This document shows positions 7,504 through 17,748 of a stretch of DNA of 64,000 nt, one piece after another. Numbering within the stretch: position 1 is the stretch's first letter; each line of letters begins with the position of its first letter. The stretch covers positions 1,112,501-1,176,500 of the forward strand of contig NC_008027.1 in assembly GCF_000026105.1 (NCBI RefSeq). Reading direction: 5' to 3'. Source of the DNA: Pseudomonas entomophila L48 (GTDB lineage Bacteria; Pseudomonadota; Gammaproteobacteria; Pseudomonadales; Pseudomonadaceae). Below the pieces are notes generated by a model, which was not told the DNA's origin, made no database searches, and saw only the letters and a list, made by a program, of their open reading frames with translations. Made by a program: the position numbers and the translations under genes.

Positions 7504-8862
7504 ATGCAAGACCAGAGCACGCCCGAGCAGTTGCAGCGCGGGCTGAAGAATCGCCATATCCAGTTGATCGCGCTGGGTGGCGCCATCGGCACCGGATTGT
7601 TCCTGGGCATTGCCCAGACCATCCAGCTGGCCGGCCCCTCGGTGCTGCTGGGCTATGCCGTCGCCGGCCTGATGGCTTTCCTGATCATGCGCCAGCTGGG
7701 CGAGATGGTGGTCGAGGAGCCGGTCGCCGGCAGCTTCAGCCACTTCGCCCACCAGTACTGGAGCGAGTTCGCAGGCTTCGTTTCGGGCTGGAACTACTGG
7801 GTGGTGTACGTGCTGGTCGGCATGGCCGAGCTCACCGCGGTGGGTATCTACGTACAGTACTGGTGGCCTGACTTCCCTACCTGGGCCACGGCGGCGATCT
7901 TCTTCGTGGCCATCAACGCCATCAACCTGACCCAGGTGAAGGTGTATGGCGAAATGGAGTTCTGGTTCGCCCTGGTCAAGGTGGTGGCCATCGTCAGCAT
8001 GATCGGCTTCGGCGCCTGGCTGCTGACCAGCGGCCACGGCGGCCCGGATGCCAGCGTCGCCAACCTCTGGCAGTACGGCGGCTTCTTCCCCAATGGCGTG
8101 ACCGGCCTGGTCATGGCCCTGGCGGTGATCATGTTCTCGTTTGGCGGCCTGGAGCTGGTGGGTATCACCGCCGCCGAAGCCGCCAATCCGCGTGAAAGCA
8201 TCCCCAAAGCCACCAACCAGGTGGTCTACCGCATCCTGATCTTCTACATCGGCGCACTGGCGGTGCTGTTGTCGCTGTACCCGTGGCAGAAGGTGGTGCA
8301 GGGCGGCAGCCCGTTCGTCATGATCTTCCATGAGCTGGACAGCGACCTGGTCGCGACCATCCTCAACATCGTGGTGTTGACGGCGGCGCTGTCGGTCTAC
8401 AACAGTTGCGTCTACGCCAACAGCCGCATGCTGTTCGGCCTGGCCACCCAGGGTGATGCGCCGCGTCAGTTGCTCAAGGTCAGCCGCCGTGGCGTGCCGC
8501 TTACCGCACTGGGCGTTTCGGCGTTCGCCACCGGGCTCTGCGTGGTGATCAACTACCTCATGCCGGGCGAGGCCTTCGGGCTGCTGATGGCGTTGGCGGT
8601 GTCGGCGCTGGTGATCAACTGGGCGAGTATCAGCATCACCCACCTGAAGTTCCGCAAGGCCAAGCTGGCGGCAGGTATCACGCCGTTCTACCGCAGCTGG
8701 GGGCACCCGCTGACCAACTACCTGTGCCTGGCGTTCATCGTGCTGATCCTGGTGGTGATGTACCTGACGCCGCCAATCCGCATCTCGGTGATGCTGATTC
8801 CGGCGTGGATCCTGGTGTTGTGGGTGGCGTTCCGCATGAAGAAGGCTCGTCAGGCCCAATGA
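7504..8862 (+). CDS. aroP: Aromatic amino acid permease AroP
   Basis: 452 residues from the ATG at 7504, chosen for the GAAAGGA ribosome-binding site; an upstream in-frame ATG at 7456 would add 16 residues. About 12 membrane segments. The sequence closely follows E. coli AroP, for example LKRGLKNRHIQLIALGGAIGTGLF-type N-terminus, IMRQLGEMVVEEPVAGSFSH, VKVYGEMEFWFALVK and GGLELVGITAAEA. It imports phenylalanine, tyrosine and tryptophan across the inner membrane with proton co-transport. The leader contains AACAATAC, a near match to the Crc/Hfq motif. A REP pair follows the stop. Confidence 0.88.
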   Translation: MQDQSTPEQLQRGLKNRHIQLIALGGAIGTGLFLGIAQTIQLAGPSVLLGYAVAGLMAFLIMRQLGEMVVEEPVAGSFSHFAHQYWSEFAGFVSGWNYWVVYVLVGMAELTAVGIYVQYWWPDFPTWATAAIFFVAINAINLTQVKVYGEMEFWFALVKVVAIVSMIGFGAWLLTSGHGGPDASVANLWQYGGFFPNGVTGLVMALAVIMFSFGGLELVGITAAEAANPRESIPKATNQVVYRILIFYIGALAVLLSLYPWQKVVQGGSPFVMIFHELDSDLVATILNIVVLTAALSVYNSCVYANSRMLFGLATQGDAPRQLLKVSRRGVPLTALGVSAFATGLCVVINYLMPGEAFGLLMALAVSALVINWASISITHLKFRKAKLAAGITPFYRSWGHPLTNYLCLAFIVLILVVMYLTPPIRISVMLIPAWILVLWVAFRMKKARQAQ

Positions 8863-8875
8863 TGTAGTCAGTGCT

Positions 8876-8951
8876 GGCCCTTTCGCCGGCAAGCCGGCTC
8901 CTACAGGTATTGCACGCACCCTGTAGGAGCCGGCTTGCCGGCGAAAGGGCC
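8876..8951. repeat. REP element pair with 31-bp inverted arms
   Basis: GGCCCTTTCGCCGGCAAGCC and following bases to CCTACAG are repeated inverted around a 14-nt spacer, directly after aroP and before the convergent decarboxylase-like gene. The perfect arms could form a cruciform or long RNA hairpin and may double as a bidirectional terminator. Confidence 0.9.
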
Positions 8952-8960
8952 GGTGGCCAC

Positions 8961-9335
8961 TCAGCCTTCGTAGCTGTCGATCACTTCCTGCGCTGCACGG
9001 AAAGCATCAATTGCCGCGGGCACCCCGGCATACACCGCGCAATGCAACAGCGCCTCGCGAATCTCTTCCACCGTGCAGCCATTGTTCAGCGCCCCACGCA
9101 CATGCCCCTTGAGCTCCTGTGGGCACTTGAGCGCGGTCAGCGTGGCCAGGGTGATCAGGCTGCGGGTCTTCAGTGGCAGCCCCTCACGCGACCAGACGCT
9201 GCCCCAGGCATGCTCGTTGACGAAGTCCTGCAGCGGTTGGGTGAATTCGGTCGCGTTGCCCAGGGCGCGGTCGACGAAGGCATCGCCCATCACCTGGCGA
9301 CGGATCTTTTCCCCACTCTGTTGCGAATCAGCCAT
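8961..9335 (-). CDS. Carboxymuconolactone decarboxylase family protein (PcaC-like)
   Basis: 124 residues. Typical family stretches are LPLKTRSLITLATLTALKCP, the helix ELKGHVRGALNNGCTVEEIR and the C-terminal LLHCAVYAGVPAAIDAFRA. True PcaC (4-carboxymuconolactone decarboxylase) acts in the protocatechuate branch of the beta-ketoadipate pathway. Here there are no pca neighbours and a cysteine sits in LKCP, so this may be a PcaC paralogue of unassigned role. The antiporter gene lies just upstream in the same direction (10 bases), suggesting one operon. Confidence 0.82.
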   Translation of the reverse strand: MADSQQSGEKIRRQVMGDAFVDRALGNATEFTQPLQDFVNEHAWGSVWSREGLPLKTRSLITLATLTALKCPQELKGHVRGALNNGCTVEEIREALLHCAVYAGVPAAIDAFRAAQEVIDSYEG

Positions 9336-9345
9336 GTTGTTTTCC

Positions 9346-10374
9346 TTAGTGTTGGCGGCGCCAGGCGCGAAGCGTGGTGTACAGCAGCACGACCCCGAGC
9401 ACCGGCAGTGCGTAGAACAGCATCAGTCGTTCAAGGCGCCCGGCCAGTGGCATGCCGGTGGTGAACGCGACCACGTGCAGGCCGTAGGCCAGGTACAGAC
9501 ACAGGAATACCAGGCCTTCGGCACGGGTGACCCGGTAGCCGGAATAGAACACGGGTAGGCACAGGGCGGCCACGCCAAGCATCACCGGCAGGTCGAAGTC
9601 CAGCGCATTGGGCGAGATCGACAGCGGCTCGGGGGTGATCAGCGCTGTCAGCCCCAATACCGCCAGCAGGTTGAACAGGTTGCTGCCGATCACCGTGCCC
9701 ACCGCAATTTCCCGTTCACCGCGCAGGGCGGCGATCAAGGCAGCGGCCAGCTCCGGCAGCGAGGTGCACACGGCGACTACGGTCAGGCCGATGATCCGCT
9801 CGGACAACCCCAGGTCGGTCGCCACTTCCACGGCGGCCTCCAGCAGCAGGTGGCCGGCCAGGCTCAGAAGGCCGAGCCCAAGGGCGATCTGCATCAGCGC
9901 GCCGCTCCAGAAGCGTCCGGCGCTCGCATGGGCCGTACTGGGTGCCGGATAGGTGCGGGCATAGTGGCGCGATTGGTGCCAGAGCATGAGCAGGTAACCC
10001 AGCAGTGCGAGCAGCAGCACCAGCCCTTCGACACGCCCCAGCTGGCCGTTGCTGGCCAGCAAGTAGACCAGGCTACTGGCGACGATCATCAGGGGGATGT
10101 CCAGGCGTACCAGTTGGCGTGAAACGCGCAGCGGGATGATCAGCGCCGCCAGGCCGAGGATCACCAGCACATTGAAGATGTTGCTGCCGACCACGCTGCC
10201 CACCGCGACGTCCGGGGCGCCCTGGTAGGCGGCCTGCAGGCTCACGGTCAACTGTGGCGCGGTACTGCCGAAGGCCACCAGGCTCAGGCCGATGATCAGC
10301 GGGCGCACGTGCAGGCGGGTCGCCAGGCGCAGGGCCGCGCGCACCATCAGCTCGGCACCGATGATCAGCAGCAC
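9346..10374 (-). CDS. Sodium/calcium exchanger (CaCA) family antiporter, YrbG/CaxA-like
   Basis: At least 342 residues with two homologous halves, each with a CaCA alpha-repeat: GLSLVAFGSTAPQLTVS with GSVVGSNIFNVLVILG, and GLTVVAVCTSLPELAAALIA with GTVIGSNLFNLLAVLG. It exchanges Ca2+ (or another cation) for Na+/H+ at the inner membrane. The first standard start in frame is the GTG at 10374, inside the first membrane helix and without a ribosome-binding site. The frame is open 25 codons further up to a CTG at 10449 (L/M-TGALAIFDLATLPTFSLLQL), one base past the rlpA-like stop. That upstream region is probably coding, begun at a non-standard codon by translational coupling. Confidence 0.82.
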   Translation of the reverse strand: MLLIIGAELMVRAALRLATRLHVRPLIIGLSLVAFGSTAPQLTVSLQAAYQGAPDVAVGSVVGSNIFNVLVILGLAALIIPLRVSRQLVRLDIPLMIVASSLVYLLASNGQLGRVEGLVLLLALLGYLLMLWHQSRHYARTYPAPSTAHASAGRFWSGALMQIALGLGLLSLAGHLLLEAAVEVATDLGLSERIIGLTVVAVCTSLPELAAALIAALRGEREIAVGTVIGSNLFNLLAVLGLTALITPEPLSISPNALDFDLPVMLGVAALCLPVFYSGYRVTRAEGLVFLCLYLAYGLHVVAFTTGMPLAGRLERLMLFYALPVLGVVLLYTTLRAWRRQH

Positions 10375-10450
10375 CAGGCCCAGGCCCAGTTGCAGGAGGC
10401 TGAAGGTGGGGAGGGTGGCCAGGTCGAAAATGGCGAGGGCTCCAGTCAGG

Positions 10451-10825
10451 TCAATCGCTCAGACCTTGTACCCGTACTCGCGCTGTTCCGCTACGGAGCA
10501 TGCCGATTTTTTCTGCGGCGGCGCGTGAAAGGTCGATCAGCCGGCCACGGGTGTGGGGGCCTCGGTCGTTGATACGGACCACGACACTGCGTTGATTGTT
10601 GAGGTTGGTGACCAATACCCGGCTGCCGAAAGGCAGACTACGGTGGGCGGCGGTAAGGCCGTGCTGGTTGAAGGGTTCGCCGCTGGCGGTGCGTTTGCCA
10701 TGGTGGCGTGAGCCGTAGTAGGAGGCGGTGCCGGTTTCGTTGTAGCCACGGGGGTCGATGTCGTGGCTGGCGCAGCCGGCCAGGAGGGAGAAGAGGGTGA
10801 GGGTGGCGAGGGGGCGCTTCAGCAA
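10451..10825 (-). CDS. Short RlpA-like (double-psi beta-barrel) lipoprotein
   Basis: 124 residues. A lipoprotein signal ([13 protein letters not shown], cysteine 18) is followed by an RlpA double-psi beta-barrel: [20 protein letters not shown], then [17 protein letters not shown] and [18 protein letters not shown] with the conserved aspartate. RlpA cleaves naked glycan strands at the septum. This copy lacks the C-terminal SPOR domain of canonical RlpA, so it is an orphan barrel protein with possible but unproven lytic transglycosylase activity. Its stop is adjacent to the start region of the downstream antiporter. Confidence 0.85.
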   Translation of the reverse strand: MLKRPLATLTLFSLLAGCASHDIDPRGYNETGTASYYGSRHHGKRTASGEPFNQHGLTAAHRSLPFGSRVLVTNLNNQRSVVVRINDRGPHTRGRLIDLSRAAAEKIGMLRSGTARVRVQGLSD

Positions 10826-10861
10826 TTCGGATGCTCCGCAAATGGGGCCGCTGGGCGGCCC

Positions 10862-10905
10862 ATCGCGGATGAATCCGCTCCTACAGGAGCGGATTCATCC
10901 GCGAT
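10862..10905. repeat. Perfect 44-bp palindrome, REP-like class GCGGATGAATCCGCTCCTAC
   Basis: ATCGCGGATGAATCCGCTCC and its exact reverse complement meet around TACA. It lies between gatB and the rlpA-like gene. The core GCTCCTAC is shared with the other REP classes but the stem differs. Confidence 0.85.
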
Positions 10906-10932
10906 CGAGGGCAAAGCCCTCGCCGCTTTTTT
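10906..10932 (+). terminator. Hairpin with T-run between gatB and the RlpA-like gene
   Basis: CGAGGGC-AAA-GCCCTCG is followed by CCGCTTTTTT, which reads as an intrinsic terminator on the plus strand. No plus-strand gene feeds into it. On the minus strand the same stem follows gatB but has an A-run before it rather than a U-run after, so it may end gatB transcription only weakly. Confidence 0.35.
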
Positions 10933-10936
10933 CAGA

Positions 10937-12382
10937 TCACCCTTCGAGCTTGGCCTTGAGCAATTGGTTCACTTGCCCCGGGTTGGCCTTGCCCTTCGAC
11001 GCCTTCATCGCCTGGCCGACGAAGAAGCCGAACATCTTGCCGCGCTTGGCTTCATCGGCGGCGCGGTACTGTTCGACTTGTTCGGCATTGGCGGCGAGCA
11101 TCTCGTCGAGCATCTTGTCGATCGCACCGGTGTCGGTAACCTGCTTGAGGCCCTTGCTCTCGATGATGCTGTCGGCGTCGCCCTCACCGGCGGCCATGGC
11201 TTCGAACACGGTCTTGGCGATCTTGCCGCTGATGGTGTTGTCGCGGATGCGCAGCAGCATGCCACCCAGTTGCTCCGCGCTGACCGGCGACTGGTCGATC
11301 TCGACGCCCAGCTTGTTCAGCAGGCTGCCCAGCTCCACCATCACCCAGTTGGCCGCAAGCTTCGCGTCGCCGCCGATGCTGACCACTTGTTCGAAGTAGT
11401 CAGCCTGTTCGCGGCTGGAGGCCAGCACGTTGGCGTCGTACGCAGAGAGACCGTACTGGCTCTGGAAGCGCTCGACCTTCTGCGTGGGCAACTCCGGCAG
11501 GGCAGCGCGCACGCTGTCGAGGAAGCTCTGCTCGATGACCACCGGCAGCAGGTCCGGGTCGGGGAAGTAACGGTAGTCGTTGGCTTCCTCCTTGCTGCGC
11601 ATGGAACGGGTCTCGTCCTTGTTCGGGTCGTACAGGCGGGTTTCCTGCACCACCTTGCCGCCGTCCTCGATCAGGTCGATCTGGCGCTGGATCTCGCTGT
11701 TGATCGCGCGCTCGATGAAGCGGAACGAGTTGACGTTCTTGATCTCGCAGCGGGTGCCGAACTCGACCTGGCCCTTCGGGCGCACCGAGACGTTGCAGTC
11801 GCAACGCAGCGAGCCTTCGGCCATGTTGCCGTCGCAGATACCCAGGTAGCGCACCAGGGCGTGGATCGCCTTGACGTAGGCCACGGCCTCTTTTGCGCTG
11901 CGCATGTCCGGTTCGGAGACGATTTCCAGCAGCGGGGTACCGGCGCGGTTCAGGTCGATGCCGGTGGCGCCGTTGAAGTCTTCGTGCAGGCTCTTGCCGG
12001 CATCTTCTTCAAGGTGCGCGCGGGTCACGCCGATGCGCTTGATCGTGCCGTCTTCCAGGGCGATGTCCAGGTGGCCCTTGCCGACGATCGGCAGGTCCAT
12101 CTGGCTGATCTGGTAGCCCTTGGGCAGGTCGGGGTAGAAGTAGTTCTTGCGCGCGAACACGTTGCGCGGCCCGATCTCGGCGTCGATCGCCAGGCCGAAC
12201 ATGCACGCCATGCGCACGGCTTCCTGGTTGAGCACCGGCAGTACGCCGGGCATCCCCAGGTCGACCAGGCTGGCCTGGGTGTTCGGCTCGGAGCCGAAGG
12301 TGGTGGCGCTGCCGGAGAAGATCTTCGACTGGGTGGCGAGCTGGGTGTGGATCTCCAGCCCGATAACAACTTCCCATTGCAT
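10937..12382 (-). CDS. gatB: Asp-tRNA(Asn)/Glu-tRNA(Gln) amidotransferase subunit B
   Basis: 481 residues, normal length for GatB. It begins [20 protein letters not shown] and contains [19 protein letters not shown] (here [20 protein letters not shown]) and [11 protein letters not shown] motifs of the kinase-like cradle. The YqeY-like tRNA-binding tail ends [20 protein letters not shown]. GatB phosphorylates the misacylated Glu or Asp on tRNA and receives ammonia from GatA through a tunnel, giving Gln-tRNA or Asn-tRNA in the cytoplasm. It is last in gatC-gatA-gatB, 11 bases after gatA. Confidence 0.96.
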   Translation of the reverse strand: MQWEVVIGLEIHTQLATQSKIFSGSATTFGSEPNTQASLVDLGMPGVLPVLNQEAVRMACMFGLAIDAEIGPRNVFARKNYFYPDLPKGYQISQMDLPIVGKGHLDIALEDGTIKRIGVTRAHLEEDAGKSLHEDFNGATGIDLNRAGTPLLEIVSEPDMRSAKEAVAYVKAIHALVRYLGICDGNMAEGSLRCDCNVSVRPKGQVEFGTRCEIKNVNSFRFIERAINSEIQRQIDLIEDGGKVVQETRLYDPNKDETRSMRSKEEANDYRYFPDPDLLPVVIEQSFLDSVRAALPELPTQKVERFQSQYGLSAYDANVLASSREQADYFEQVVSIGGDAKLAANWVMVELGSLLNKLGVEIDQSPVSAEQLGGMLLRIRDNTISGKIAKTVFEAMAAGEGDADSIIESKGLKQVTDTGAIDKMLDEMLAANAEQVEQYRAADEAKRGKMFGFFVGQAMKASKGKANPGQVNQLLKAKLEG

Positions 12383-12393
12383 GTGTGAATTCC

Positions 12394-13845
12394 TCAGAAG
12401 CCGTTAGGGGCGCGGGTGTGCCAGTCGGTGACTTGCTGGTAACGGTGCGCGATGTTGAGCAGGCGGCCTTCCTGGAAATACGGGGCCAGCAGCTGCACGC
12501 CCACCGGCAGGCCATCAACGAAACCGGCCGGCATCGACAGGCCCGGCAGGCCCGCCAGGTTGGCGGTGATGGTGTAGAGGTCTTCCAGGTACTCGGCGAT
12601 CGGGTCGCCGGCCTTGGCGCCGATCTTCCAGGCCGGGTTCGGCGTGGTCGGGCCGATGATCACGTCGACATCGTTGAACGCCGCGACGAAGTCGTTCTTG
12701 ATCAGGCGGCGGATCTGCTGCGCCTTGACGTAGTAGGCGTCGTAGTAGCCGGCCGACAGGGCGTAGGTGCCGACCATGATGCGGCGCTGCACTTCAACGC
12801 CGAAGCCTTCGCCACGGGAGCGCTTGTACAGGTCGGTCAGGTCCTTCGGGTCCGCGCAGCGGTGGCCGAAGCGCACGCCATCGAATCGCGACAGGTTGGA
12901 GGAGGCTTCGGCCGGGGCGATCACGTAGTAGGCCGCAATGGCGTGCTGCATGTTCGGCAGGCTGATTTCCTTGACCACCGCGCCGAGCTTTTCCAGCTCC
13001 TTGACGCTGGCCTGGACCCGTTCCGCGATGCGCGGGTCGAGGCCGGCGCCGAAGTACTCTTTCGGCAGGCCGATGCGCAGGCCTTGCAGCGAGGCGTTGA
13101 GGTCGGCGCTGAAGTTCGGTACCGGCTCCTCGACCGAGGTCGAGTCCTTGCTGTCGAAGCCGGCCATGCCTTGCAGCAGCAGGGCGCAGTCTTCGGCGGT
13201 GCGGGCCAGCGGGCCGCCCTGGTCGAGGCTCGAGGCGTAGGCGATCATGCCCCAGCGCGAAACGCGGCCGTAGGTCGGTTTCAGGCCGGTGAGGTTGGTC
13301 AGCGCGGCCGGCTGGCGGATCGAGCCGCCGGTGTCGGTGCCGGTGGTGGCCGGCAGCAGGCGCGCGGCCACTGCGGCGGCCGAGCCACCGGACGAGCCGC
13401 CCGGCACGTGCTCGAGGTTCCACGGGTTCTTCACCGCGCCGTAGTGGCTGGATTCGTTGGCCGAACCCATGGCGAATTCGTCCATGTTGGTTTTGCCCAG
13501 CGTGACCATGCCGGCTTCGGCCAGCTTGGCGACCACGGTGGCGTCGTACGGGGCGGTGAAGTTGTCGAGCATCTTCGAGCCGCAGCTGGTGCGCACGCCT
13601 TGGGTGCAGAACAGGTCCTTGTGGGCGATCGGCGCGCCGAGCAGCGCGCCGGTCTCGCCGGCGGCGCGACGGGCGTCGGCGGCGCGGGCCTGGTGCAGGG
13701 CCTGTTCTTCGGTGACGGTGATGAAGCTGTTGAGCTGCGGGTCGAGCTGCTTGATGCGCGACAGCAGTGCGCCGGTCAGTTCTTCCGAGGAGAACGACTT
13801 GTCGGCGAGTCCGCGGGCGATCTCGGCCAGGGTCAATTGATGCAT
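12394..13845 (-). CDS. gatA: Asp-tRNA(Asn)/Glu-tRNA(Gln) amidotransferase subunit A
   Basis: 483 residues. The amidase-signature catalytic triad is visible: Lys in [18 protein letters not shown], the cis-Ser in the glycine/serine-rich [14 protein letters not shown] and the nucleophile Ser in [14 protein letters not shown]. It hydrolyses glutamine to supply ammonia to GatB for transamidation of mischarged tRNA. It lies between gatC (15 bases upstream) and gatB (11 bases downstream) in one operon. Confidence 0.96.
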   Translation of the reverse strand: MHQLTLAEIARGLADKSFSSEELTGALLSRIKQLDPQLNSFITVTEEQALHQARAADARRAAGETGALLGAPIAHKDLFCTQGVRTSCGSKMLDNFTAPYDATVVAKLAEAGMVTLGKTNMDEFAMGSANESSHYGAVKNPWNLEHVPGGSSGGSAAAVAARLLPATTGTDTGGSIRQPAALTNLTGLKPTYGRVSRWGMIAYASSLDQGGPLARTAEDCALLLQGMAGFDSKDSTSVEEPVPNFSADLNASLQGLRIGLPKEYFGAGLDPRIAERVQASVKELEKLGAVVKEISLPNMQHAIAAYYVIAPAEASSNLSRFDGVRFGHRCADPKDLTDLYKRSRGEGFGVEVQRRIMVGTYALSAGYYDAYYVKAQQIRRLIKNDFVAAFNDVDVIIGPTTPNPAWKIGAKAGDPIAEYLEDLYTITANLAGLPGLSMPAGFVDGLPVGVQLLAPYFQEGRLLNIAHRYQQVTDWHTRAPNGF

Positions 13846-13860
13846 GGCAGGCGCTTTCCC

Positions 13861-14148
13861 TTAATCGATGACTTTCGGTACGAGATACAGGCCGTTCTCG
13901 GTCGACGGCGCGACGGCCTGGTAGCGGTCGCGCTGGTTGCTTTCGGTGACCTGGTCGGGACGCAGGCGCTGGGTGGTTTCCAGCGGGTGGGCCAGGGGCT
14001 CGATGCCGGTGGTGTCGACGGCTTGCATCTGGTCGACCAGCCCGAGAATACTGTTCAAGGCGTCGGTAATGCGTGGCAGTTCGCCTTCATTCAGGCCCAG
14101 GCGGGCCAGATGGGCGATCTTTTCCACGTCGGAGCGTTGAAGCGCCAT
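13861..14148 (-). CDS. gatC: Asp-tRNA(Asn)/Glu-tRNA(Gln) amidotransferase subunit C
   Basis: 95 residues from the ATG at 14148 ([20 protein letters not shown]), preceded by GGAGATC. A longer reading from 14199 adds 17 unrelated residues and is rejected because GatC proteins are about 95 residues and start with this helix. The protein is a stabilising belt around GatA/GatB. It is first in gatCAB and divergent from mreB with a 203-base shared regulatory gap. Confidence 0.94.
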   Translation of the reverse strand: MALQRSDVEKIAHLARLGLNEGELPRITDALNSILGLVDQMQAVDTTGIEPLAHPLETTQRLRPDQVTESNQRDRYQAVAPSTENGLYLVPKVID

Positions 14149-14192
14149 GGGGATCTCCAGGGAAACGAAATGCGGATTGGGGCCGCAAATGA

Positions 14193-15389
<1,197 letters not shown>

Positions 15390-15557
15390 TCGCTGGCGCT
15401 GCATAAAGCATCCAGGTTTACAGGTAGCACGCACAGTGCTACCTGTATGCGCTGTGCTGGCGCCCATTCGGGTGTCGTTTCCGTCAACCCGCAAGCAGGC
15501 CGGTGCGTTGCCCCATGTCCCATGACCTCCTGAATCGTCGTCCACGAGGAACGGCCC

Positions 15558-16574
15558 ATTAAACCGCTTTTCTCCAAGGGCCCTTCGCTGGGCGTTCGCC
15601 TGCTTGTGCTGGTGGTGCTGTCGGTCGCGCTCATGGTGGTCGACTCGCGCTTCGACCTGCTCAAGCCTGTGCGCAGCCAGATGGGCCTGGTGTTGATGGA
15701 ATCCTACTGGATCACCGACCTGCCCCAGCGTGCGTGGCAGGGCGTGGCGGGCCAGTTCGGCAGCCGCACCGAGCTGATCGCCGAAAACGAGAAGCTCAAG
15801 ACCGAAGCCTTGCTGCTGCAAGGGCGGCTGCAGAAGCTGGCGGCCCTGACCGAGCAGAACGTGCGCCTGCGTGAGCTGCTCAACTCCTCGGCGCTGGTCA
15901 ACGAGAAGGTCGAGGTCGCCGAGCTGATCGGTGTCGACCCCAACCCGTTCACCCACCGCATCCTGATCAACAAGGGCGAGCGCGACGGCGTGTTCCTCGG
16001 CCAGCCGGTGCTCGATGCCCGTGGCCTGATGGGCCAGGTGGTCGAGCTGATGCCGTACACCTCGCGCGTGCTGCTGCTGACCGACACCACCCACAGCATT
16101 CCGGTGCAGGTCAACCGCAACGGCCTGCGCGCCATCGCCAGCGGTACCGGCAACCCGGAGCGCCTGGAGCTGCGCCATGTGGCCGACACCGCCGACGTCA
16201 AGGAAGGCGACCTGCTGGTGAGTTCCGGCATGGGCCAGCGCTTCCCGGCCGGTTACCCGGTGGCCACGGTCAACGAAGTGATCCATGACTCCGGCCAACC
16301 GTTCGCCATCGTCCGCGCCATCCCCACCGCCGCACTGAACCGCAGCCGCTACATGCTGCTGGTGTTCAGCGACCGGCGCACGCCGGAAGAGCGCGCCACC
16401 GAGGCGGCGATCGCCCAGGAAGAAGCCGACCGTCAAGGGGCCAACCATGGCCAGGCGCCCGCCACCCCGGCGACGCCTGCCCCGGCCGGCCAGGCCGTGC
16501 CTGCGGTACCTGCCACGACGACCACCGCACCGGCCCATCCGCCTGCCGCGCCCGCTCAACCCCGGAGACAATGA
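15558..16574 (+). CDS. mreC: Rod shape-determining protein MreC, probable ATT start
   Basis: 338 residues if begun at the ATT at 15558. The ATT gives I/M-KPLFSKGPSLGVRLLVLVV, whose basic start and membrane helix are what MreC needs. GAGGAA lies 7 bases upstream, and an in-frame TGA lies 9 codons upstream, so no ATG/GTG/TTG can serve full length. The next standard start (GTG 15606) begins inside the membrane helix. A coiled coil (about residues 75-110) is followed by the two beta-barrel domains (GVFLGQPVLDARGLMGQVVE; LVSSGMGQRFPAGYPVATV). The tail is Pro/Ala-rich. It is a periplasmic scaffold of the elongasome; mreD starts directly after its stop. Confidence 0.9.
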   Translation: MKPLFSKGPSLGVRLLVLVVLSVALMVVDSRFDLLKPVRSQMGLVLMESYWITDLPQRAWQGVAGQFGSRTELIAENEKLKTEALLLQGRLQKLAALTEQNVRLRELLNSSALVNEKVEVAELIGVDPNPFTHRILINKGERDGVFLGQPVLDARGLMGQVVELMPYTSRVLLLTDTTHSIPVQVNRNGLRAIASGTGNPERLELRHVADTADVKEGDLLVSSGMGQRFPAGYPVATVNEVIHDSGQPFAIVRAIPTAALNRSRYMLLVFSDRRTPEERATEAAIAQEEADRQGANHGQAPATPATPAPAGQAVPAVPATTTTAPAHPPAAPAQPRRQ

Positions 16575-17063
16575 ATGGCCAGCACCCGTAGCAGAAACGG
16601 CTGGGTCATCTGGGTAACCTTCGCCATAGGCCTGTTGCTCAGCGTCTCGCCCATGCCGCAGTTCATGGAAGTGTTCCGGCCCATGTGGCTGGCCTTGCTG
16701 CTCGCGTTCTGGACCTTGGCCGTGCCCAGCAAGGTCGGCATGACCACCGCCTTCGTGCTGGGCCTGGCCGAGGATGTGCTGTACGGCACCCTGCTGGGGC
16801 AGAACGCCCTGGTTCTCACGCTCATCACCTTCCTCGTGCTGTCGTTGCAGCAACGCTTGCGTATGTTCCCCATGTGGCAGCAGAGCCTGGTGATCCTGGT
16901 GATCTTCGGCATCGCCCAGCTGATCCAGCTGTGGCTGAGCGCCCTGACCGGCAATCGCCTGCCAACGCTGGCGCTGGTCTGGCCTGCGGTGATCAGCGCC
17001 TTGCTCTGGCCCTGGATCAGCTTTGCCTTGCGCGGCCTTCGCCTGCGCCTGCATATCCACTGA
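16575..17063 (+). CDS. mreD: Rod shape-determining protein MreD
   Basis: 162 residues, five to six hydrophobic segments. Typical are GWVIWVTFAIGLLLSVSPMP at the N-terminus and the conserved GLAEDVLYGTLLGQNAL loop. It is an inner-membrane component of the elongasome that bridges MreC and the RodA/PBP2 synthase. The ATG immediately follows the mreC stop, so translation is coupled. Confidence 0.95.
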   Translation: MASTRSRNGWVIWVTFAIGLLLSVSPMPQFMEVFRPMWLALLLAFWTLAVPSKVGMTTAFVLGLAEDVLYGTLLGQNALVLTLITFLVLSLQQRLRMFPMWQQSLVILVIFGIAQLIQLWLSALTGNRLPTLALVWPAVISALLWPWISFALRGLRLRLHIH

Positions 17064-17094
17064 CGGCCGCCGCCACTGACAAGGAGATGTCTAC

Positions 17095-17694
17095 ATGCCC
17101 CAGTTGTACCTGGCCTCCGGTTCGCCACGACGGCGTGAACTGCTGACCCAGATCGGCGTGCCGTTCGTTGTTGTCAGTGCGCCCATCGATGAAACCCCGT
17201 TACCCGACGAGGCGCCAGCTGCCTACGTCGAACGCCTGGCGCAAGCCAAGGCTGTGGCGGGCTTCGCCCGGACCGGCGGTACCGGCGTGGTGCTGGGTGC
17301 CGACACCACCGTGGTGCTCGATGGCAACATCCTCGGCAAGCCCGAAAACCGCGAGCAGGCACTGGCCATGCTCGGCGACCTGTCAAAACGCGAACACCAG
17401 GTACTGACCGCCGTGGCGGTGACTGATGGCCAGCGCAGCCTGAGCTGCTGCGTCACCACTACCGTGCGCTTTCGCACCATCTCCTTCGAAGAGGCGCTGC
17501 GTTACTGGGCCAGTGGCGAGCCTGTGGACAAGGCTGGGGGCTATGCCATCCAGGGCCTGGGCGCGGTGTTCGTCAGCGCCATCGAAGGCAGCTATTCATC
17601 CGTGGTCGGGTTGCCCCTGAGCGAAACGGCGGAACTGCTCGAGCAGTTCGCCATTCCCTGCTGGCAGCTGCATGAGGATTGCACCCAACGCTAG
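17095..17694 (+). CDS. maf: Maf/YhdE-type nucleoside triphosphate pyrophosphatase
   Basis: 199 residues. The Maf signature [12 protein letters not shown] lies at the N-terminus, followed by [51 protein letters not shown] and [13 protein letters not shown]. The pattern follows E. coli YhdE, a dTTP/UTP pyrophosphatase that removes non-canonical nucleotides, rather than YceF. AAGGAGAT precedes the ATG. It lies between mreD (31 bases) and rng. Confidence 0.93.
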   Translation: MPQLYLASGSPRRRELLTQIGVPFVVVSAPIDETPLPDEAPAAYVERLAQAKAVAGFARTGGTGVVLGADTTVVLDGNILGKPENREQALAMLGDLSKREHQVLTAVAVTDGQRSLSCCVTTTVRFRTISFEEALRYWASGEPVDKAGGYAIQGLGAVFVSAIEGSYSSVVGLPLSETAELLEQFAIPCWQLHEDCTQR

Positions 17695-17748
17695 CCAGCC
17701 ACCTTGCTGCGATCCATCATTACCCCAGACCTTTGACGAGAGCGTGCC

